A program made the translations under genes and the position numbers. Positions 1-11,479 of a stretch of DNA of 64,000 bases are shown here, piece after piece. The DNA lies in the NCBI RefSeq assembly GCF_040958095.1, contig NC_091160.1:35385999-35449998 (forward strand). Direction: 5' to 3'. The first letter of the stretch is position 1; each line of letters begins with the position of its first letter. The notes beneath the pieces are model-generated. The model was not told the origin of the DNA. It saw nothing but the letters and a program-made list of their open reading frames with translations, and searched no databases. Source of the DNA: Procambarus clarkii. Lineage: Eukaryota > Arthropoda > Malacostraca > Decapoda > Cambaridae.

Positions 1-2460
1 GATCTGAGCTTTGGTAGTTTATTTATAAATTATATAAAAAGTAAATTAAAATGTGTTCAGGAATGCAGTAATGGTAGTTACAGTATTGTATAAGTATTAA
101 TTAGTATCATGTCAAGTAAATAAGGAATTATCAAAAGAAGACACGAAGTCAGAAAGACTATGTAGGACTGTTGTAAAAAAATACAGTACTGGTACTTATA
201 AATAATTCGGGCAAACTCTGAGGAATTAGCTAGCTGGCATCAGGTGGCAACATAATTGTAAAATGTTTATATCACATACACAACTAAATATATAAATTTA
301 GTGGCTGTATCTGTGGTGGATATGGGCAAATGGTTGTACAGTATTTGTGGTAGATCTAAGCAATTGGGTGTATTTGTGGCAGATTGTGGGGTGAGTGGCT
401 GTGTATGTGGCAAATTGTGGGTGAATGACTGTATTTGTGGCTGATGTGAGCGAGTGGCAGTAGTTGTGGTAATTGTAGTGGTTACTGTAGGTTCAGTAAT
501 TGCAGTGGTATGTTTGTAATGGTATTGATGTTGGTTGTGGAGTTTGGTAGTACTGTAGTTGTAATGGCAATTACAGTGGTGGTAGAGAGAATGATGAGAT
601 GGGGAGGGAGGGAGACACAAATAAGGCTTCAGAGTACAGGTTGGAGAGATTGAGGGGGAACTGTCACACTTCAATAGTTAGCTATATAGGCATAGACATA
701 ATTATAACAGTAGTTACAAGCTTTCCAAAAAGCTGATAAAAAATATGGTTAATTATATTAGGCAAAACCCATAATAATTATGAAGTACTGTAATTATGTA
801 AGTCAGATTCTGATTAACAGGCTGACATAAGTTTCTTTTCTTAAACATATGAAAGATGAAGAATGCACAGGAGAATGAGTGTAGTGCTTGTATATTTAGG
901 GACTTCAACGTGGAAAACATATTGTATGATTTCATTACTGTACTCATATTCTATATGTTCATTTAACAGTTATAATGCTAATCAAGTTATTATAGTTATC
1001 TTAAACTAATGGTAAATTGGTCAAATGTAAACAAAACAAATCAAATCACAGCTTCAAAGAAGTATTGCACAAATACAGTACTGTATACAGTAGTACCCAT
1101 TATGTCCCTGATATCTTTCTCCTCTCCACTGACAGATGTTCCACTGTTGTTAAATACATTTTCAGGTAAGGTTGCCACTTCCAGACACTGGAGATAGAGC
1201 AGCCACAGCTGTAGTACAGCGGTTCACAAGCATTCCAAGACTCCGACAGAGCCAAGCTGCAAACTTCATATATAACATGTACATCAGTTTTTACCTGAAA
1301 AATTTCTTGCTGTTATGAAGTGAAGAAGTGTAGATTATAGAGCCATAAAACAAAATTACATTGAAACAAAGTATGTACCAACATGCAGGAACAATTCAAT
1401 TATAATTCTGGAAGTACAAATGCCCATTCTTCAAACACTTCTAGAATAACCAAGCATCATCATGTATGGGAATCCTAAGAGTACCATAAACAAAAGCTGC
1501 ATGTGCTTCCAATTAAACAATAACATTTTGAGAACAATGGAATTAATTGACCAGGCCTCCTTCATTATTACCAAATTATTTGAATACCTCAATCCATATT
1601 AATAGTGCAGTTTTACTTTACAGTACACAGAATCATGCCCCCCCCAAAAAAAATGTCACCATCATATACAATGGAAACTCCTATTGTATTTGAATTCTTG
1701 GATTATACAGACAAATTTCTAGTTCTCTATCCCCATTAGCAGGAGCATGTCTGGTTAATGGGAGTTAACCCCCCATAATGCATTAAGTTGAAGCACCAGT
1801 TGGCAATGGAAGACATTTATACCTAGTAACACACAAATCTTGTTGGATTCCTTCACATACATTTTGTGCTTTCCTATAAAAAGATTATTTATATTTTGAC
1901 CACAAGTGTCTTAAAATAAATGGCAGTGGATTTGGCAAACTACGCACACAAAAAGTTATTAAGACTCACTGGGTAGTCCACTGTGATGCATAGTGTGGAC
2001 TTGGTATGATTTTTTAATTTTTAAAGATGTACCTCTTGATGGTCTTTAAATGCTTGGTTTGACTTCAGTGCCACCCTAACACCTAATATGTGACTCCTGT
2101 AATACATTTTTAATGTAGCATTTCATAACCTAGGATGCTGAAAATAATTTTAAGGGTATGGGAAATGCTGAAAACAAGCAAAATATATTGTTCAACAGTA
2201 TTTCACTTAAATGTACTTCATTCTTGTACTAGTGAAGCAAATCTACTCCCAGTAAGCAGATGTAAGAGGGTAGGGACTGTTAAATTGTTTACTACAGTGG
2301 GGTGGGTGCTGAGGTCAGAAACGGTTATGAAACATCGTTTTAAAAGTTATCTGTTGCACCTGCACCCAGGTGTCATCCTGCCTGACTGGACATAAATTCT
2401 TGCCTCTGACAGAACACTCTCACACTGTGTAGAAATGAAATGTGACACCTTAGAAAAGAT
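1..2460. other. AT-rich intergenic DNA, no gene seen
   Basis: No coding exon, tRNA or recognisable transposon was found. About 296-590 is a G/T-rich low-complexity stretch built from variants of TGTGG and TGGTAG, which opens a Thr/His/Tyr-rich frame on the minus strand with no recognisable domain. The rest is unstructured AT-rich sequence. Confidence 0.6.
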
Positions 2461-2555
2461 GACTGGAGGAGAAGATACAGTACTGTTGGACTTGACTGTA
2501 GGAGATACAGTACTGTTGGACTTGACTGGAGGAGAAGATACAGTACTGTTGGACT
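2461..2555. repeat. 33-bp tandem repeat, about 3 copies
   Basis: Three near-identical units contain GGAGAAGATACAGTACTGTT and GGACTT. The middle unit lacks a few bases. The repeat gives short Ser/Leu-rich frames that are by-products. Confidence 0.8.
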
Positions 2556-3051
2556 ATTTGCTTGATACATATTCACCATAAGCTAGGCAATGCTGCATTT
2601 ATGGACCTGAAAACATTCACAATCCTTAGATTAATGAATGATTAATGAAATTTATATTTCACTCTGCTCAAAGGCAATCTATGTGATAGAACAATATGAT
2701 ATACTGTATAGCTATTTGTGATCATTATAGCATCAATAAAAATGGATATTTAAAACTGCAAGGTCATTAATTTTATCCATGAATATTTAAGGAAATACAA
2801 AATTAAATGATTAATTACACTAACATTGATCTGAGAGAAAATCATATTATTTAGGTTAAATACAGTACATTCTTAAAGATTCATAGGGTGTTTTGCAATT
2901 TAAATACATAACATAGAATTAAAATCAAACCTAACCTTTAAATTATGCACAAAAGCACTTGATATAAAAGTATAATGCATATGATACTGAAGTGACATTT
3001 TGTGCCATGCTATCAGGAAAGTCAGCTACCAAATTCTGTTAACTACTGGAG

Positions 3052-3245
3052 TATCATCTGGTGGCGCAGTGGTAACACACTTACCCTACATCTCACGAGC
3101 GATCTAGTCCTGGGTTTAACTCCTGGCCAGGGAGAATTGACTAGGTGCCAATCCTGTTCACCCCGGAGTAATTGGGTACCTGGTTGTTAACCAACTGATG
3201 AGTCTTATTCCAGGAAAAATTAGTGGGCAAGACTTACCATGAGCT
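3052..3245 (+). mobile_element. tRNA-derived SINE copy
   Basis: The head holds an A-box-like TGGCGCAGTGG and a B-box-like GGGTTTAACTCC. These are followed by GGCCAGGGAG, a 'GACTAGGTGCCAATCC' block and 'GGGTACCTGGTTGTTAA'. The same body recurs at 41155-41340, and a partial copy lies at about 4080-4150. Confidence 0.65.
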
Positions 3246-3261
3246 AAGGGAAGGGAAAGCA

Positions 3262-3535
3262 AGATAAATAATAATAAATAAATAAATGTTTATTCAGGTA
3301 AGGTACATACATACAAGAGATTTTTACAAAAATTGCTAGGTTTATAGATAAGAGCTGTGAATGAACAGAATGCCATTTTAAATTTAAATTTTTAAATTTT
3401 GCCCCGAGGGGCGAGTTTATTGGGCAGCGCCACTCATCTTGTGAGTGGACACACCGCCATAGCAGCATGTACAACACTCCCCAATAGAAAGAAAACCCGC
3501 TGGGTTGTTCATCCTGTCACTTGTACCCAGAATGC
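3262..3535 (-). mobile_element. LINE-type 3' tail, reversed, joined to a further dispersed repeat
   Basis: The left part reads as the reverse complement of the tail GTACCTTACCTGAATAAACA seen at 39379-39520 and 43928-44060. It continues into a block with GCCCCGAGGGGCGAG and TGTACAACACTCCCC, which looks like a separate repeat. Family assignment is inference from the shared tail. Confidence 0.5.
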
Positions 3536-3609
3536 CATTAAATGAATGAATGAAGAGAACAAAATGCCATTGTAGCCCCTTAAATAATTTAATAATTCAA
3601 GAATTTAAT

Positions 3610-3800
3610 TTGTCAGGGACAGGCAGGCTGCATATGTATATATGTTATATATAGAGGTCCCCTCAAGGCTGAACTACTGACCCTCCCCAGGATGACACCC
3701 CACAACAGTTACTAACTCCTGGATCCATATTTACTGCTAGGTGAACAGAGGCATTTGGTGAAAGTTGGCATGTTCTTACTGTCCTTCTCGATGGTAGGTG
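3610..3800 (-). mobile_element. SINE remnant, reversed
   Basis: It contains GGACAGGCAGGCTGC, CCAGGATGACACCCCACAAC and TTTACTGCTAGGTGAACAGA. These are the reverse complement of the body found in the plus-strand SINEs at 20650-20870 and 54105-54310. Confidence 0.6.
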
Positions 3801-4150
3801 GAGCTTGCATGTTCTTACTGTACTACTTCTTGATAGTAGATACAGTTTGTCCTCACCCTGAGCGACCCAGTGATCATTGTTGTGGGTGGTGGGTTAGGGG
3901 CAGCGACAGCACCGGTCCGCATCTCCCCCGTCACCACTTATTATTATTAACATCTTTATTGACAAAATTAATTACAATTTTGCCTAATCTGAGGATTTTG
4001 ATAAAGCCTTATTAAAGTGATGATAATGCTGGTATTCACACTTCTGCCACTGGTAAAGACTCCCGTAGAGACAGGATTATATGCGTAATCCGGGTTAGAG
4101 CTGTGTAGTTAACTAGGTGCCAATCCTTAACTACCACCTAGTCAACCGGA

Positions 4151-4325
4151 GTTTGTAAATCCTTTACAAACTGCTAGGTGAACAGAGGCATTTGGTGAAA
4201 GTTGGCATGTTCTTACTGTACTTCTCGTTTGTGAATCCTTTACAAACTGCTAGGTGAACAGAGGCATTTGGTGAAAGTTGGCATGTTCTTACTGTACTTC
4301 TCGTTTGTAAATCCTTTACAAACTC
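4151..4325. repeat. 76-bp tandem duplication, 2.3 copies
   Basis: Units start at 4151, 4227 and 4303 with GTTTGTAAATCC or GTTTGTGAATCC. Each carries TGCTAGGTGAACAGAGG from the adjacent SINE remnant, so the duplication probably arose inside that SINE. Confidence 0.85.
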
Positions 4326-4348
4326 ACAATCTTGTGCCTGGAATTCCT

Positions 4349-4406
4349 GGTTCAACCTCGACGACGAGCGGTCGAGACGACGTCCGCTCGTCGTCAAGGT
4401 TGAGCC
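4349..4406. repeat. Strong inverted repeat (23-bp arms, 12-base loop)
   Basis: The left arm (4349-4371) and right arm (4384-4406) are reverse complements with about two mismatches. Both contain GACGACGAGCGG and its complement. The arms are GC-rich in an AT-rich setting. Function is unknown. Confidence 0.85.
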
Positions 4407-4650
4407 AGAAGTCATGCTCCTCGTCGCTTCTAAATCAACATCAACAACTAACTTCTTGTGCTTGCAGGGGTTGAGCTTCGGTTCTTTGCCCCCGTCTCTA
4501 AACTGTCAATTACCTGGTGTACAGGTTCTCAAGATAATATATGGGCTCAGTCTACACTGTAAACTGCGTATGAATCTGCCTCCGCAACATCACTTCCTGG
4601 ATTTGTTGCATTTTTTCCTAACTCTGGCGTGCTCACTTCCGGTGAATTGG

Positions 4651-4699
4651 TGACGTGTCTTGACGTCACTGTAGCTTGACGTCACTGTAGTTTGACGTC
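4651..4699. promoter_or_regulatory. Cluster of CRE/ATF-like sites
   Basis: One TGACGTG, two full palindromic TGACGTCA sites (4661 and 4677) and one TGACGTCT lie within about 50 bp, in a 16-bp tandem arrangement (TTGACGTCACTGTAG). CREB/ATF bZIP proteins are known to bind such sites. No gene start was identified beside it, so a regulatory role is inference. Confidence 0.4.
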
Positions 4700-4784
4700 T
4701 TTGTATGAACTTCCCAGTCATTCAACCCTCCAAAACTTCCCTGTATTATGACGTTACATCTGTGCACAAATACACCCGATATCT

Positions 4785-4965
4785 ATCTATCTAGAGAAAA
4801 AAAATATAGATTGATAGAGATATATAGATAGATATAGGTACATACATTATATATAAATACATAAATTATGCATAGATACTTACATTATACATAGACACAT
4901 GCATTATACAGATACATACATTATACCAAGATACATACATTGTACATAGATACTTAACATGAGAA
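4785..4965. repeat. Degenerate tandem repeat with ATACATTATAC units
   Basis: About seven irregular units of roughly 20-24 bases resemble AGATACATACATTATAC, preceded by a short TATC-rich tract. No coding content. Confidence 0.6.
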
Positions 4966-5237
4966 AGGAACTTAAAATTCAGAGCATCGTTGATCGTGTT
5001 ATTGAAATTAACTGTCAAATTGGTATAAAAAAGCAATCCTAACCCTTGCTAGCTCATCCTAACCCTTGCACAGAAGCCCTCCAAAATTTCTTTATCGAAG
5101 GTTAACATTGTTCCAATTTTTTTTTGGATAACTAAAACTGGAACTGAACTCTTAATGTATCAGATTTATCATTTGTACCAAGAGAGACAATAACGTCACT
5201 TTCCTACAGCATGAGAGATTACACCTCATGGTGCATA

Positions 5238-5238
<1 letters not shown>

Positions 5239-5296
<58 letters not shown>
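5239..5296. repeat. (AT)n tract
   Basis: A pure AT dinucleotide run abuts the left end of the first palindromic MITE-like copy. Similar runs separate and flank all three copies (5687-5720, 6100-6191, 6566-6588). Confidence 0.9.
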
Positions 5297-5299
<3 letters not shown>

Positions 5300-5683
5300 G
5301 TACCTAATAGCCAGAACGCACTTCTCAGCCTACTATTCAAGGCCTGATTTGCCTAATAAGCCAAGTTTTCATGAATTAATGTTTTTTCGTCTACCTAACC
5401 TACCTAACCTAACCTAACCTAGCTCTTTTTGGCTACCTAACCTAACTTTACCTATAAATATAGGTTAGGTTAGGTTAGGTAGGGTTGGTTAGGTTCGGTC
5501 ATATATCTACGTTAATTTTAACTCCAATAAAAAAAAGTTGACCTCATACATAGAGAAAAGGGTAGCTTTATCATTTCATAAGAAAAAAATTATAGTAAAT
5601 ATATTAATTCAGGAAAACTTGACTTATTAGGCAAATCGGGCCTTGAATAGTAGGCTGAGAAGTGAGTTCTGGCTACTAGGTAC

Positions 5684-5686
<3 letters not shown>
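5297..5686 (+). mobile_element. Palindromic MITE-like element, copy 1
   Basis: The ends are inverted repeats: GTCGTACCTAATAGCCAGAA on the left and the complement of GTCGTACCTAGTAGCCAGAA on the right, extending through the AAGCCAAGTTTTC region. The centre has a CCTAACCTAA block, a short spacer and a TTAGGTTAGGTT block, so the whole element could fold back. There is no coding sequence. It has the form of a non-autonomous DNA transposon; the superfamily is not identifiable from this window. Confidence 0.75.
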
Positions 5687-6565
<879 letters not shown>

Positions 6566-6633
6566 ATATATATATATATATATATATGCGAACAAGCCTG
6601 AATGGTCCCCAGGACATATGCAACTGAAAACAG

Positions 6634-6634
<1 letters not shown>

Positions 6635-6677
<43 letters not shown>

Positions 6678-6735
6678 TATATATATATATACTATATATA
6701 TATATATATACAAGCTCATAAGTTATATATACAAT
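6635..6735. repeat. (AT)n tract with breaks
   Basis: AT dinucleotide run broken by two ACT interruptions, downstream of the MITE trio. Confidence 0.85.
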
Positions 6736-6824
6736 AAATATATAGCTCTTGGATCCCACCTTTCTAACCAATCTATTTGTCCTCTATTGAGTTTACTACA
6801 TATATTTATCTCTAACACACACAC

Positions 6825-7335
6825 ACAGGAAGCTTGAAAAAGTTCAGAGGTATGCCACTAGGCTAGTTCCAGAACTAAGATGCATGAGTTACGAGGAAAG
6901 GCTGCGTGAAATACACTGGAAGACATGATCACTACCTACAAAATTGAGGAATTAACATGGTAGATAAAGAGAGTTTAACACCGATGGTACGCGAACAAGG
7001 GGACACAGGTGGAAACTGAGTACCCAAATTAGCCACAGGGACGTTAGAAAGAATTTTTCCAGTGTCAGAGTAGTTAACAGATGGAATGCATTAGGCAGTG
7101 ATGTAGTGGAGGCTGACTCCATACACAGTTTCAAATGTAGATATGATAGAGCCCAGTAGGCTCAGGAATTTGTACACTAGTTGATTGACAGTTGAGAGGT
7201 GGGACCAAAGAGCCAGAACTCAATCCCCACAAGTACAACTAGGTGAGTACACATCCCCAGGAAGCAGCCGGTACGTGCACGGGTTCCTGAACTTATTGGG
7301 CCCTATCATATCTACACTTAAACTGAGTGAATGTG
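6825..7335 (+). mobile_element. LINE 3' end (reverse transcriptase C-terminal region)
   Basis: Conceptual translation gives KLEKVQRYATRLVPELR then SYEERLRE, the tail of a non-LTR retrotransposon ORF2. Downstream pieces read like GTQVETEYPN and the 3' tail contains CACGGGTTCCTGAACTTATT. Stops and frame changes show it is inactive. The same protein segment appears on the minus strand at 8060-8300. Confidence 0.7.
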
Positions 7336-7494
7336 TATGTTTGACAATTGATATCTGGTAAGGGTGGAATATATGTCAGTTGCATAATTTAGAAACTGTA
7401 CTTGTGGTCGATCTCGAACCCATTGTTGATGTGACGACTTATACTGAATTTTGTAACTAGTTCATCAAGATTGTAACTTAGATTGAAGCTCCCA

Positions 7495-7605
7495 GTTCAG
7501 CTTAGCTAAATGAATTGTGGTGTTCAGCCCCTGAGCCCATTATGTGCCTCTGTAACCCTTTCCACTACCGCCCACAAGATGGGTATGGGGTGCATAATAA
7601 ATGAA
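7495..7605 (+). repeat. Dispersed repeat with GGATGGGTATGGGGTGCA-type core
   Basis: It contains CTTAGCTAAATGAATT, a TTCAG...GAGCCCA segment, CCCTTTCCACTACC and GATGGGTATGGGGTGCATAA. Copies at 25075-25195 (+) and 26283-26395 (-) keep the same order; a partial copy is at 8590-8690. Probably a SINE or LINE tail. Confidence 0.65.
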
Positions 7606-8059
7606 CTAAACTAACTAAACTGGTAAGGTTGGAGGTCAGAAGGTAGCACTCGACACTTCAAGCAAAGGAATAGCTGAGTAGAGGCAGCGGAAGACGAACG
7701 TTCAGAGTACACCACTATCAAGGCGCACATCCTCTTGGTCACACCACCATACGTATCTCGCCTAGTGCATAAGTGTAGTGACGTAGGAGAAGCTCCCTGC
7801 GCGAGGCTAGTCATATCATCAACGTTTACTAAAAAAAAGTTAAAATATGTATGTGGATATTGTTGAAATTGAAGCTTATCATATTTTAATCAGTGGACGA
7901 CAGCTTGGCTTTCACGTTTTTTAACGGGATGATCATACACTATAAATAATTCTTGGGCTTCATTAACTGATGTGCAGTTTAGGGGGAGACATTATAACAG
8001 AGGCTGTATTGCAGGTTCAGGGTGAAATAACATTCGAGTCTGTAATTAACTAAGTGTAG
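7606..8059. other. Non-coding spacer
   Basis: No gene, known repeat or strong structure is visible. The frames on both strands are short and have no recognisable motif. Confidence 0.5.
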
Positions 8060-8300
8060 TTACAGGATAAGATCTAAGCTTATAGTGTCCCATCTTCCCA
8101 GCAGTTTTATCACTTTTTATTCTATCTTCTAATTTTGGCATATTTAATGCCTCTAACCTTTCTTCGTAGATCTTGTCTTTCAGTTCCGGGTACCATTTAG
8201 TTGCATGTCTTTGCACTTTTTCCAGTTTATCGATGTGCTTTTAAGATATGGGCACCATAGAACCGCTGCATATTCCAGCTATGGTCTAACAACTTCTTTA
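8060..8300 (-). mobile_element. LINE ORF2 C-terminal fragment
   Basis: The minus strand translates to KHIDKLEKVQRHATKWYPEL followed by IYEERLEALNMPKLEDRIK, a close match in style to RT C-terminal regions of CR1/Jockey-like LINEs. It is a fragment with breaks. Confidence 0.75.
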
Positions 8301-8324
8301 ATATTTCACCAACCATGAGGAGGT

Positions 8325-8402
8325 TGGCTTCGGGCTTTGCCCGAAACGCTATGCGTTTTAGTTGCTTTAGGCATTGTATGTACTAGCTCTATCTAGAAAT
8401 CC
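8325..8402 (+). mobile_element. Tail module 'CCCGAAACGCTATGCG'
   Basis: It carries GCCCGAAACGCTATGCG, then GCTTTAGGCATTGTATGTA and CTAGCTCTATCTA. The same string is found at the end of LINE remnants (39379-39520, 43928-44060) and, in part, at the end of SINE copies (41338-41440). Confidence 0.6.
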
Positions 8403-8829
8403 AACATTAAGTTCATCTCAGTTCAGTGAACATGAGGCAGCACCACTGTTGACATCCAACCCGCGAGTTTTATCATGCTGGCGGAAATTAGGTTCTATTT
8501 TCGTCCATGGTGCAACTTCCTGGGCTTGACGTATGTGTCGCAACCTTATGGCTTCCGGCTTCCTTATGTAGAGAAACATTCAAGTGAATTCAGTCCCAGA
8601 GTCGATTATGTACATTAACCTTTTCCACTGCCACCCATACTATTGGTTTTGAGTGAATACTTAACTAAACTAAACCAGTTTAGTGTAAACATTAAGTACA
8701 CTAATTATCCAAAGCACCAAGCCAGTAAGTTACTCTTAATATATGCTACCTTGGACATATATGCAATTATTACCATCAGAGAACAAAGGCTTCAAGATAT
8801 TGTTGATTACTGTGTAACAAAATTAAAGT

Positions 8830-10330
8830 TGGCATAAATAGGATATGGTCCTCAGATGTATTTTGAAGTTTGCTCAGTAACATTAAAATGTTTCATCAAA
8901 TATCACAACTTTCAATTATTGTGACTGGTTTATAATCTACAAATTATAACCACCAATTTTTCAGCCATCACTTGCGCATATCAAATATGGTAATATTAAA
9001 TACAATTTTACATTTTAAGAATTTATTTAATAAAATATAAATGGACAAATGTAAAAAAAAAAAAATAAAAATATCCCTTATCCAAAATCATAGGCAGTTT
9101 AGGTAACATTTTGTTTTCGTTTACCCGTAGAAGCGCTTTAGTTTAAGAGGATTTTTGTGGCAAACATTGGCTCTTGCTACACGAGGTCCCACAAGGAATG
9201 GCAGCGGTATGTCCTCATACTACAAACCAGATATTAACTGAATGCTAATTTGATATGCCACTGATCATCTACAGCATGGACCAATAAGTAACCAGTAAAG
9301 CAGGCACATTCGTGTAGCAAAACCAATGCATCAGGACAGACAAGGAAGAATATATTAGTGTAGACAAGACAAGGGGAAAGAGTTAGGGGGAGAATAGAGG
9401 AAACAAAAAAAGAATAGGGAAAAGTAGAAGGAATATAAAAAGGAGGGAGGTAAGTGAAATGGAAACGAATAGAGAAAGGCAAGATATAATAAGGGAGGAA
9501 GGGAAGAGTAATAAGGGGGAAGAATGGAAGATAAATGTGAATGAAAGGTAAACAGATAAAGCGACGAGGGGAAGGAATATATAGTTAGATTAAGGTGAGA
9601 AATTTGAGAAAATAGGATTAAGTAATCATCAAAAGAAGGCACCAAGCAGGAAAGAGTACAATAAAGTAGCAAGAATAGGGATAGGTAAAGAGGATAAAAA
9701 CTCAAAGAGTTCATGAGGATGGGGAAAAGAGAATGATAAATGAGAGCAGAGAAGAGGCATAAATGCAAGTAAAAATAAATAATATAAAATACTTATCACA
9801 TTACACCAATCAATCAAGATTACAAGTAAACAAGGCTACACAATGTTAAAGTTACACATAATCATGTTAAAGGTTTACACAAATCATGATAACAAGATCA
9901 AGGTTACACAATCATGTTAACATTAGGTGTAAACTTTTTCACACATCACATTAACAAGTTAACACAAATTATATTAACACGTTGACACAAATAATGTTAA
10001 CATGTTGACACAAATTATGTTAACATGTTGACACAAATTATGTTAACAAGTTGACATAATTATGTTAAGATTATGAATAAGACATGTGAATCGTGCATGA
10101 ATCTATTAATGTGAAAAGCATCTTTATATTAATTAACGTATAACAAGTACAAGAGAACCAACTCTTACTTTATCACAATTACATGTATTTGAAACTTAAG
10201 CTGCCAAGTGTTAATTTGTACTAAAGTTATCACAGTCAGTATACACTGGGACACATTACAGGTCTGACTAGCATGTAAATTTGCTTATCACAAAGTTTAT
10301 CACAGAAGTTTTCAGACTAGATACTGTTAA
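8830..10330. other. Intergenic low-complexity DNA
   Basis: No gene is supported. 9355-9780 is G/A-rich on the plus strand, which creates Ser/Leu/Phe/Tyr-rich frames on the minus strand. 9958-10080 holds about four units of a 23-bp tandem repeat with ACATGTTGACACAAATTATG. Confidence 0.6.
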
Positions 10331-10378
10331 CATTTGCACTATTTTAAAGCTTATATATACCTGTATTATATTTATATA

Positions 10379-10385
10379 TATATAA

Positions 10386-10452
<67 letters not shown>

Positions 10453-10465
10453 CACACACACACAC
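10379..10465. repeat. (AT)n followed by (AC)n
   Basis: A long AT dinucleotide tract runs into a short ACACAC run. It generates a Tyr/Ile repeat frame that is not a gene. Confidence 0.9.
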
Positions 10466-11479
10466 ACTAAAGTTCCGATGTCAGCTGTACTATTTCAGCA
10501 TTACAAATTTAAAGTGAAGTTATTACCTCCCATACAAATGAGCACTAACTGTCGTCCTACCTACAAAAAAAAATTTGTCACTTTAATTCTAAATAAAAAA
10601 CTATTTACGTACCATTTTTAAAAATTTCAAAGGTATTCATTCACATTAGTTGATCTACTCTTCAAAATTAATTATAAAATATATTCAATTGTATGTTAAT
10701 TATAAAAGATACTGAAAAGTCTAATGTATAGCTACCATATCAAAGTTTACATGAATAATGCAAATGTTATTATTCATAACTGGAATTCATGCTTTTACCT
10801 GCGCATTAAACTTCCGCATTATTTTCATTATTACCTAATTAAAATGGTAATACATATGGAATAAAAGGTATCTTACAAATGAAAATCAGTAGTGGATATA
10901 GTTGCAGGTTTGAGAGGGTTAAGTGGTGACGTCCACCATCTGACGAACTGGAACAGAAGCGCTGGAACACAAGCACCAACACTCGCTGACAGCTACAACA
11001 CCAGCTGAAAATAGAAATAAGATTCGGCAGTATTTGTCACATTTTCAAAAATTCCTAAAAACTAATTTCCTAAAATATGCATATTGCAAAAGTTTAATAT
11101 TGCAGTAAAATAAAGCTATATTATCACAGACGTTTATATTACCCGTATATCAAATATCATTATATCAATAATTATGAAAATATCAGACAATTAGCATTGA
11201 ATTAGGCTACTTAAAAATTGCCTAAATATTGTCAGAGAACAATATAAGCGGAAAAGAAGGCAGTGTAAGTGTAGTGTAAAGTTGCAAGGTGCCAGGTGGC
11301 CCCGAGCGAGGGTGGTAATAGTGGTGGCACTCGGGCAATCAGGCCCTCCTGCTGTGTACTTGTGCTGTGTGGTGTCACAAGCGGGTAACATCACCCTGCT
11401 TGCTCGGGGTGAGGTAGTTTTAGGTCAGGGTGACTTTTTTTTTTTTGGAGAGCAGCTACAGATGACGGGGGAGGCGCCT

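Noticed and set aside
2461-2555. miR-101-like word TACAGTACTGT
   Set aside because: It sits in a simple tandem repeat, the word is very common across the window, and no precursor hairpin of the right form was seen.
9234-9817. Overlapping minus-strand frames rich in Ser, Leu, Phe and Tyr
   Set aside because: They come from G/A-rich low-complexity DNA on the plus strand. Several frames overlap and no domain is visible.
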